From the NCBI GenBank assembly GCA_017959195.1, contig JAGDBE010000023.1, positions 1 through 12,738 on the forward strand: a stretch of 12,738 nucleotides of DNA, written 5' to 3'. The position numbers and the translations under genes were made by a program. Source of the DNA: Clostridia bacterium (GTDB taxonomy: Bacteria; Bacillota; Clostridia; Oscillospirales; CAG-382). This document shows, in pieces, positions 7,440-12,738 of this stretch; positions within the stretch are counted from its first letter, which is position 1; the number at the start of each line of letters is the position of its first letter. The notes beneath the pieces were generated by a model. It had not been told where the DNA came from. It did no database searches and saw only the letters and a program-made list of their open reading frames with translations.

Positions 7440-7468
7440 TTGCAAATAATGGGCAAAAGGTTTATAAT
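7440..7468 (+). promoter_or_regulatory. Promoter of the EF-G-like gene
   Basis: TTGCAA (7440-7445), a 17-base spacer and a perfect TATAAT (7463-7468) form a good sigma-A promoter, with start of transcription near 7475 and a leader of about 40 bases. The preceding 7321-7439 is A-tract rich and could act as an UP element; otherwise I see nothing coding in it. Confidence 0.85.
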
Positions 7469-7475
7469 AATATAA

Positions 7476-7494
7476 AATAGAAAAATTTTCTATT
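7476..7494 (+). promoter_or_regulatory. 19-base perfect palindrome at the EF-G gene transcription start
   Basis: AATAGAAAA and TTTTCTATT are perfect inverted arms around a single central A. It begins within a base or two of the predicted transcription start and ends five bases before the Shine-Dalgarno sequence. It could be a repressor operator or a weak leader hairpin; in this A/T-rich context chance is also possible. Confidence 0.4.
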
Positions 7495-7499
7495 AATTG

Positions 7500-7506
7500 A
7501 AAGGGG
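7500..7506 (+). promoter_or_regulatory. Shine-Dalgarno site fixing the EF-G-like gene start
   Basis: AAAGGGG lies eight bases before the ATG at 7515. An ATG at 7509 is only two bases away and a TTG at 7497 precedes the site, so neither is a credible start. Confidence 0.85.
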
Positions 7507-7514
7507 AAATGAAA

Positions 7515-9590
7515 ATGGCAAATTTCATTGCGGAAACCAATGCCATCAAAAACGTATGTTTGTTGGGACACGGAGGAAACGGCAAGACTTCGATTCTTGA
7601 AGCAATGCTTTATATAACGGGTGAGACCGACAGACTCGGAAAGACGGCAGACGGCAATACGGTCAGCGACTATGATCCCGAGGAAATTAAGAGACAGTAT
7701 TCAATTTCCGACTCGGTTGCGCCGACGTTTTATAACGGCAAAAAAATTAATATAATCGACACTCCCGGCACGCTTGATTTCGCGGGCGAAGTTATGGAGG
7801 GTCTCAGAGTCGGAGGAACAGCCCTTATCGTGCTTGACGCAAAGAGCGGAATAGACACGGGCTGCGAACTTTCGTGGGAAAGAGCGACGAAATCTTCCGT
7901 TCCGAAGGCGTTTTTCATCAATAAGATCGACGACGAAAACGCAAACTTCACGGCAACGGTTGAAGCGCTCAGAGAAAAATTCGGAACAACTGTATGCCCC
8001 GTAACGGTACCGCTTATTGAAGACAGAAAATGCATAGGCATCGTAAACCTTATAAATAACAAGGCGTATAAATTCGAGGGCAAGGCACCGAAGGAAATAG
8101 CAATAGACGGCAAATTCGCGGATTATATCGCAACCAACAGAAGCGAACTTATGGAATCCCTCGCGTCGACGTCGGACGAGCTTATGGAAAAGTTCTTCGC
8201 AGACGAGGCGTTTACGGAAGAAGAAATGGGAACGGCTCTCGAAAAGGGCATGAACGACAGAACCATCTCGCCCGTTATGGCAGGTTCCGCCGCAACGCTC
8301 GACGGTATTATGTCGCTGCTTTACGTTATCTCGAACTCCTTCCCGAATCCGTTCGGAAAGAAGCACGAAAGAGACGTTGAAGGCAACCACGTAACCGTAG
8401 ATCCCAACGGAAGCACGGCGCTGTTTGTTTATAAGACGGTATCCGACCCGTTCGTAGGCAAGATGTCGTATTTCAAGGTTATGAACGGCACGCTCAAGAA
8501 GGACATGGCGCTCAAGAACCTCACGACCGGAGACAGCGAAAAATTTGCTCATATATACGTCCTCAAAGGCAAGAAGCAGATTGAAGTCGACGAGCTCAAA
8601 TGCGGAGACCTCGGCGTTACCGCAAAACTCTCGAATACCAATACCAACGATACGCTTTGCGCTTCCGGAAATACCGAATATATGAAGATCAAATATCCGG
8701 TACCGTATCACCGCATGGGCATAGTTCCCAAGGCAAAGGGCGACGAAGATAAGATTTCCGGCGCTATCGCAAGAATACTTGAAGAAGATCTCACCGTGCG
8801 CTATGAAAACAACCCCGAGACCAAGCAGATGACCATCGCCGGACTCGGAGAAACGCACCTTGACGTCATCATCACCAAGATAAAGAATAAGTACGGCGCG
8901 TCCGTCGAACTCACCGACGCTAAAATTCCTTACAGAGAAACGATAAAGAAGACCGTTCAGGTTGAAGGAAAGCATAAGAAGCAGTCGGGCGGAAGCGGAC
9001 AGTACGGACACGTTAAAATCACGTTCTCTCCCGGTGCGGAAGAAGGCCTTACGTTCACGCAGAGCGTCGTAGGCGGTACGGTTCCGAAGGGATACTACCC
9101 GGCAGTTGAAAAGGGACTCCTTGAAGCAATGCAGAAGGGCGTTCTCGCAGGATTCCCGGTAGTTAATCTTGCAGCCGACCTGTTCGACGGTTCGTATCAC
9201 CCCGTTGACTCCAACGAAATCTCCTTCAAACTTGCGGCAAAACTCGCATATAAAGAAGGACTTCCGAAGGCAAATCCCGTAATACTCGAACCGTACGGAA
9301 CGCTCCACGTATATATCAACGAAAACCTCGTGGGCGACGTTATCGGCGACCTCAACAAGCGCAGAGGCAGAGTTCTGGGTATGAATCCGAGCGAAGAAAA
9401 CCATAGCATAACCGTTGTTGAAGCGGAAGTGCCGCTTGCAGAGATGAATAACTACACAATTTCTCTCAGAGCGCTTTCACAGGGCAGAGGAACGTTTGAT
9501 CTTGAATTCGTAAGATATGAAGAAGCACCCGCAAACGTGGCGCAGAAGATTATCGAAGAAGCAAAGAAAGAACAGACCGACGAAGACTGA
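7515..9590 (+). CDS. Elongation factor G-like GTPase (EF-G-2 type)
   Basis: A 691-residue translational GTPase with all five EF-G domains. G1 is GHGGNGKTS (18-26), G3 DTPGT (82-86), G4 NKID (136-139), G5 GSAAT (257-261). Domain III contains GLGETHLDV, domain IV SGGSGQYGHV and SYHPVDSNE with the tip histidine kept, and domain V EPYGTLHV followed by GDLNKRRGRV. Canonical EF-G reads GHIDAGKTT, RGITI and DTPGHVDF; here switch I is RQYSISDSVAP and the switch II histidine is threonine, which places it with the EF-G-2 / EF-G-like branch known from Thermus rather than the rpsL-rpsG-fusA-tuf factor. It presumably acts on the ribosome, in translocation or a special condition; the exact role is not settled for this branch. 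It stands alone with a strong promoter and terminator and uses a codon set suggesting good expression. Confidence 0.9.
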   Translation: MANFIAETNAIKNVCLLGHGGNGKTSILEAMLYITGETDRLGKTADGNTVSDYDPEEIKRQYSISDSVAPTFYNGKKINIIDTPGTLDFAGEVMEGLRVGGTALIVLDAKSGIDTGCELSWERATKSSVPKAFFINKIDDENANFTATVEALREKFGTTVCPVTVPLIEDRKCIGIVNLINNKAYKFEGKAPKEIAIDGKFADYIATNRSELMESLASTSDELMEKFFADEAFTEEEMGTALEKGMNDRTISPVMAGSAATLDGIMSLLYVISNSFPNPFGKKHERDVEGNHVTVDPNGSTALFVYKTVSDPFVGKMSYFKVMNGTLKKDMALKNLTTGDSEKFAHIYVLKGKKQIEVDELKCGDLGVTAKLSNTNTNDTLCASGNTEYMKIKYPVPYHRMGIVPKAKGDEDKISGAIARILEEDLTVRYENNPETKQMTIAGLGETHLDVIITKIKNKYGASVELTDAKIPYRETIKKTVQVEGKHKKQSGGSGQYGHVKITFSPGAEEGLTFTQSVVGGTVPKGYYPAVEKGLLEAMQKGVLAGFPVVNLAADLFDGSYHPVDSNEISFKLAAKLAYKEGLPKANPVILEPYGTLHVYINENLVGDVIGDLNKRRGRVLGMNPSEENHSITVVEAEVPLAEMNNYTISLRALSQGRGTFDLEFVRYEEAPANVAQKIIEEAKKEQTDED

Positions 9591-9603
9591 TAAACATAAT
9601 GAT

Positions 9604-9640
9604 AAAAATACCGCCGCGGCTATGCCGCGGCGGTATTTTT
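9604..9640. terminator. Bidirectional terminator between the EF-G-like gene and the Na/Pi transporter gene
   Basis: A perfect 17-base-pair stem (9604-9620 with 9624-9640) closes a TAT loop; its core is ten G/C pairs and its ends are A/T runs, so each strand has a T tract after the stem. It serves both converging genes, beginning 13 bases after the EF-G stop and ending 7 bases from the transporter stop. Confidence 0.93.
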
Positions 9641-9647
9641 ATGTTTT

Positions 9648-11414
9648 TTATTTTATTAAGCTGTATTTGTCGCTGTAATATGCGAAGGCTTCGGAGAAAT
9701 CCTTGTCTTTCGCGGTTTTGATGTCGCTCAAATACTCGTGCGTGTCGAATAAGTCCTTGTCAAGCTCTATAATCGCAACGGCGATGTTGGAGCAGTGGTC
9801 GGCGATACGCTCAAAGTTTGTAAGCAGGTCGTTGAAGACGAAACCGTGGTCCAAAGAACAGCTTCCCGTCTGGACTCTTCTTATGTGGCGCATCTTTATC
9901 TCGTCGCAGAGACTGTCTATAACCTGTTCGAGCGGCTCAACCTTCTTCGCCATCTCGATGTCGTTGTTTATGAAGGAATCCGTTGCGAGAATAACCACTT
10001 CCGACAGCGCGGATGTAATGATGTCGAGCTCCTCCTGCGCTTCCTTTGAGAAAGTAAGCTTTTTCTGGTCGATTTCACGCGCAGTAAGGGAGAGGTTGAC
10101 CGCATGGTCCGCGATGCGCTCAAAGTCGCCTATCGCATGCAGGATTTTTGAAATATCGCGGCTCTGGGACGCCGATAAATCGGCTCCCGTCAGCTTTACG
10201 AGATACGTGCCGAGCTTGTCCTCGTATTTGTCGATGACCTGCTCTTTTACCTGGATTTTTTCAAAAGTTTCGTCGGAATATTCGTATATAATCGAAATTG
10301 CACGCGAAAGATTTTTTCTCGCCTTTATCGCCATGGAGCAAACGGCGTTGTTGCTCTGCTCGATTGCGATTGCGGGGTGGGAAACAAAACGCTCTTCGAG
10401 ACGCTCGATTTCGGCATTGTCCTCGAGCTCTTCGGGATTGTCCTTTATAATAAACGTTACGATTTTTTCAAGAACTTTTATGAAAGGCGTAAGCAAAATT
10501 ACCGTCGCAAGCCTGAAAAGAGTGTTTATAAGCGCGATGCTTACCATGTTCACGGTAGCAGTCATGAACGAAAACGCAAGAAAATGATTAAGAACGTAGA
10601 AGATACCGGATATAACAATAACGCCTATTAAATCTATTATAAGATAAACAAGTGCAACGCGTTTGCCGGCGACGCTCGCCTCAATGGCTGAAAACAGAAC
10701 GGGAAGCGCCGCGCCTATCGCAATACCCATTATAAGAGGAAACGCAATTTCAAAAGTAATTGCACCCGTCATTGAGAGCGCCTGCAAAATACCGACCGTT
10801 GCGGAAGCGCTTTGAAGCACGCACGTAAAGAGCATGCCCACAATAATACCTATAATGGGATTTTTGAACGACGTGAGCGCGTTTAAGAAGAAAGCGCTTT
10901 CCCTCAGAGGAGATACGGCAACGCTCATTGCCGACATACCTGTCATGAGAACGGCAAAACCCATGAGAATGTTGCCTATGTTGTGGTGAATACGCTTCTT
11001 GCAGAACATCCTCATAATTATTCCGATAACGGCAATAATACCCGTGAGAGTTACGGTTGAGAGAAGTTTTATAAAGTGGGAAGAGCCGTCGCTTATGCTT
11101 GATAAACAGACAATCCAGCCGGTAATGCTTGTGCCTAAGATTGCACCCAGCACGATACCTATTGCGTGTTTAACCTTCATCATTCCCGAATTTACAAATC
11201 CCACAACCATAATGGACGTCGCGGAAGAAGATTGAATTATGGCGGTAATTCCCGTTCCGAGCAGAACGCCCTTTAACGGAGTGCTTGAAAGTTTGTAAAG
11301 CACGAGTTCAAGTTTGTTTCCGGCAACGGTTTTCAGACCTTCTCCCATAAGGAGCATGCCGAAAAGAAACAGAGATACGCCGCCAAGTAAAGAAATAACG
11401 TCAGTAATACCCAT
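9648..11414 (-). CDS. Na+/phosphate cotransporter family protein with C-terminal PhoU domain
   Basis: The N-terminal 325 or so residues form two inverted Na/Pi-cotransporter repeats with the hallmark motifs QSSSATS (61-67) and QSASAT (201-206), each within hydrophobic helices; about eight to ten membrane segments are visible. A charged linker (328-345) leads to a PhoU-like helical domain with two metal-binding signatures, FERIADH at 431-437 and 534-540. The family (as in YjbB/NptA) moves inorganic phosphate across the cytoplasmic membrane with sodium, in either direction depending on member; the PhoU part probably senses or regulates. The 588 residues are typical of the fused form. The ATG start has GGAG seven bases upstream. 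It lies behind pfkA on the same strand but is separated by a terminator, so it is likely its own transcript; no pst genes are near. Confidence 0.92.
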   Translation of the reverse strand: MGITDVISLLGGVSLFLFGMLLMGEGLKTVAGNKLELVLYKLSSTPLKGVLLGTGITAIIQSSSATSIMVVGFVNSGMMKVKHAIGIVLGAILGTSITGWIVCLSSISDGSSHFIKLLSTVTLTGIIAVIGIIMRMFCKKRIHHNIGNILMGFAVLMTGMSAMSVAVSPLRESAFFLNALTSFKNPIIGIIVGMLFTCVLQSASATVGILQALSMTGAITFEIAFPLIMGIAIGAALPVLFSAIEASVAGKRVALVYLIIDLIGVIVISGIFYVLNHFLAFSFMTATVNMVSIALINTLFRLATVILLTPFIKVLEKIVTFIIKDNPEELEDNAEIERLEERFVSHPAIAIEQSNNAVCSMAIKARKNLSRAISIIYEYSDETFEKIQVKEQVIDKYEDKLGTYLVKLTGADLSASQSRDISKILHAIGDFERIADHAVNLSLTAREIDQKKLTFSKEAQEELDIITSALSEVVILATDSFINNDIEMAKKVEPLEQVIDSLCDEIKMRHIRRVQTGSCSLDHGFVFNDLLTNFERIADHCSNIAVAIIELDKDLFDTHEYLSDIKTAKDKDFSEAFAYYSDKYSLIK

Positions 11415-11466
11415 TGCAAATCTCCGTCAAAAAGTTTTTCAGGCGTATGCGGATACACCCGAAATT

Positions 11467-11475
11467 ATGATAACA
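11467..11475 (-). promoter_or_regulatory. Possible extended -10 promoter of the Na/Pi transporter gene
   Basis: The minus strand reads TGTTATCAT, an extended -10 with five of six matches, about 53 bases before the start codon. No convincing -35 is seen at 16 to 18 bases upstream, which extended -10 promoters may lack. The surrounding 11426-11559 is A/T-rich and has no gene. Confidence 0.4.
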
Positions 11476-11559
11476 TATATTTGTAAAAAAACAGTTAATA
11501 TAATGATGATTTGTTGTAAAAAAGAAAAATATGTACGATAATCTGTAATAACCGTAAAG

Positions 11560-11583
11560 AATCCCGCACGTCCGTGCGGGATT
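11560..11583 (-). terminator. Terminator after pfkA
   Basis: AATCCCGCACG and CGTGCGGGATT form a hairpin with a tight loop (effectively four bases) eight bases after the pfkA stop. The following T tract on the minus strand (ATTCTTTA) is short, so some read-through toward the transporter gene is possible. Confidence 0.75.
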
Positions 11584-11591
11584 TTAATAAT

Positions 11592-12662
11592 TTATCTTGC
11601 CATGATGTGCGCGATTTCGTAAAGCGAATTCATGTGTTCTTTGATGTTTTCGGCATCAATCATCATCTTTTCGCGAACGTCGGGAGCAAGGGAAGCGATT
11701 TCCTCTTCCGTCGCCTTGCCCTTTACGATTTTGTCGAGCATGAACGCATATTCCATCTCTACGTCGCAGATTTTGCCGTTGTTGTAGCAAACTACGAGGT
11801 TGTATTTGCCTTCCGTAAGCAGGTCAACCGCCTTTTTGCCCATAAGAGTTGCGATAACTCTGTCGGTGCAGGTGGGGCAGCCGCCGCGCTGAACGTGCGC
11901 AAGACGAGCGAACTTCGATTCTATGCCGGTGCGAGATTGAATTTCCTTCGTGAGATTTTCGGTGAAGTCTCCGCCCATGCCTTCGGAAGCGATGACGATG
12001 AAGTTTCTCTTTCCGAGCTTCGTGAGCTTCTGCATGCGGTCGATGAATTCCTCCTTGTCAAAGGGGATTTCCTTTATCGCAACGGCGATAGCGCCGGTTG
12101 CGATACCGCATTCAACGGCTATGTAGCCCGCGTTTCTTCCCATAACCTCAACGACGTTGCATCTGTCGTGGGATTCGCAGGTGTCTCTGAGCCTGTCAAC
12201 CATCTCGATAACGGTGTTCTTCGCGGTGTCGTAACCGATGGTGTAATCGGTTGCCGAAATGTCGTTGTCTATCGTTCCGGGAATACCGATGCAGGGAATG
12301 CCGAGTCTCGATAAATCCGTAGCTCCGCGGAAGGTTCCGTCGCCGCCTATGCAGACGATGCCGTCAATGCCGTTCTTGCGGCAGTTTTCAACCGCAATCT
12401 GCAGACCTTCGGGAGTCTTGAACTTGTCGCATCTGTTTGAAAAAAGTATCGTGCCGCCGTGATTAATTATGTTTGAAACGTCTCTTGAGGAAAGAAGCTT
12501 CATGTCGTTTTCAATAAGGCCTTTGTAGCCCTCGTAAATGCCCATAACTTCTATTCCCTTGAAAACTGCGCTTATTACGACCGCGCGGACTGCGGCATTC
12601 ATGCCGGGAGCGTCTCCGCCCGAGGTGAGAACGCCGATTCTCTTAAAAGTTTTGTTTGCCAT
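11592..12662 (-). CDS. pfkA: ATP-dependent 6-phosphofructokinase
   Basis: It phosphorylates fructose-6-phosphate to fructose-1,6-bisphosphate, the committed step of glycolysis, in the cytosol, normally as a tetramer. Motifs in the 356 residues: TSGGDAPGMN (13-22), GGDGT (106-110) and PGTIDND (128-134) with the catalytic aspartate D132, MGRNAGY (174-180), and HVQRGG (256-261). Glycines in GGDG and PGTIDND mark ATP use; pyrophosphate enzymes have Asp and Lys there. Compared with E. coli PfkA the protein is about 36 residues longer, mostly as a C-terminal helical tail, the arginine equal to R243 is a lysine (K250), and effector-site arginines R25 and R54 are not kept, so allosteric control may differ. 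The ATG at 12662 is preceded by AAAGGA at eight bases; the ATG at 12671 abuts it and is rejected. No clear promoter is seen before the window edge. Confidence 0.94.
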   Translation of the reverse strand: MANKTFKRIGVLTSGGDAPGMNAAVRAVVISAVFKGIEVMGIYEGYKGLIENDMKLLSSRDVSNIINHGGTILFSNRCDKFKTPEGLQIAVENCRKNGIDGIVCIGGDGTFRGATDLSRLGIPCIGIPGTIDNDISATDYTIGYDTAKNTVIEMVDRLRDTCESHDRCNVVEVMGRNAGYIAVECGIATGAIAVAIKEIPFDKEEFIDRMQKLTKLGKRNFIVIASEGMGGDFTENLTKEIQSRTGIESKFARLAHVQRGGCPTCTDRVIATLMGKKAVDLLTEGKYNLVVCYNNGKICDVEMEYAFMLDKIVKGKATEEEIASLAPDVREKMMIDAENIKEHMNSLYEIAHIMAR

Positions 12663-12670
12663 ACCGACCA

Positions 12671-12676
12671 TCCTTT
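12671..12676 (-). promoter_or_regulatory. pfkA ribosome binding site
   Basis: AAAGGA on the minus strand is eight bases from the ATG at 12662 and directly touches the in-frame ATG at 12671, which therefore cannot use it. This decides the start. Confidence 0.75.
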
Positions 12677-12738
12677 ATTTTAACGATTTTTTCCAATTTC
12701 AAGTATTATTTTAACTGTATATCATAATAAAATGGTTA

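Noticed and set aside
7701..9404. Long open frame on the minus strand opposite the EF-G-like gene
   Set aside because: The EF-G-like gene on the other strand matches its family end to end. The antisense frame has no recognisable motif, no ribosome site and a composition expected from codon bias.
7515..9590. Tet(M)-type ribosomal protection protein
   Set aside because: It lacks the Tet(M)-type GTPase motifs and domain IV loops; the EF-G-2 pattern fits across the whole length.
11592..12662. Pyrophosphate-dependent phosphofructokinase
   Set aside because: The nucleotide-site residues are GGDG and PGTIDND, the ATP-type pattern.
12677..12738. pfkA promoter at the window edge
   Set aside because: TAAAAT and TTGAAA occur in A/T-rich DNA but not as a pair with workable spacing; the real promoter may be upstream of the window.

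Overview
The window reads as a chromosomal housekeeping segment from a low-to-moderate-GC anaerobic member of the Bacillota, most likely an uncultured clostridial (gut-type) lineage. The pointers are a meso-diaminopimelate cell-wall route (dapF followed by a MurE with a DNPR motif), a roughly 555-residue GluRS of the clostridial kind next to a separate GlnRS, an EF-G-2-like translation factor, a fused Na/Pi transporter-PhoU protein, strong purine-rich Shine-Dalgarno sites and some TTG/GTG starts. The assignment is an inference; there is no rRNA or other direct taxonomic marker. I see no mobile element, CRISPR array, tRNA/rRNA gene, phage gene or defence gene.

Layout: (1) 1-2105, plus strand: the 3' part of dapF overlaps the TTG start of murE by two bases; the murE reading frame is broken by one in-frame TAG at 1404-1406 and then continues in the same frame to a normal end. 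A bidirectional terminator lies at 2119-2144. (2) 7257 down to 2159, minus strand: a tight four-gene unit, GNAT acetyltransferase - gltX - glnS - nagA, with gaps of 16 to 34 bases and a strong promoter ahead of the GNAT gene. (3) 7258-7514: an A/T-rich divergent control region with back-to-back TTGCAA-17-TATAAT promoters, the second driving an EF-G-like gene (7515-9590, plus), which ends at a long perfect hairpin. (4) 12662 down to 9648, minus strand: pfkA, a terminator, then a Na/Pi cotransporter-PhoU gene with its own probable promoter. No gene-free stretch exceeds 300 bases; the longest is 7258-7514.

Functionally the genes cover peptidoglycan precursor synthesis (DapF makes meso-DAP, MurE adds it), amino-sugar recycling (NagA), charging of tRNA-Glu and tRNA-Gln, translation elongation, phosphate/sodium handling and the committed step of glycolysis. 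Nothing here amounts to a convincing new multi-gene system. The observation most worth a check is the single amber codon inside an otherwise intact murE, in a window where none of the nine other gene ends uses TAG. Lesser ones are the matched divergent promoters, the palindrome at the EF-G start site, the mixed GNAT/Glx-tRNA synthetase/nagA operon, and several altered active-site residues.
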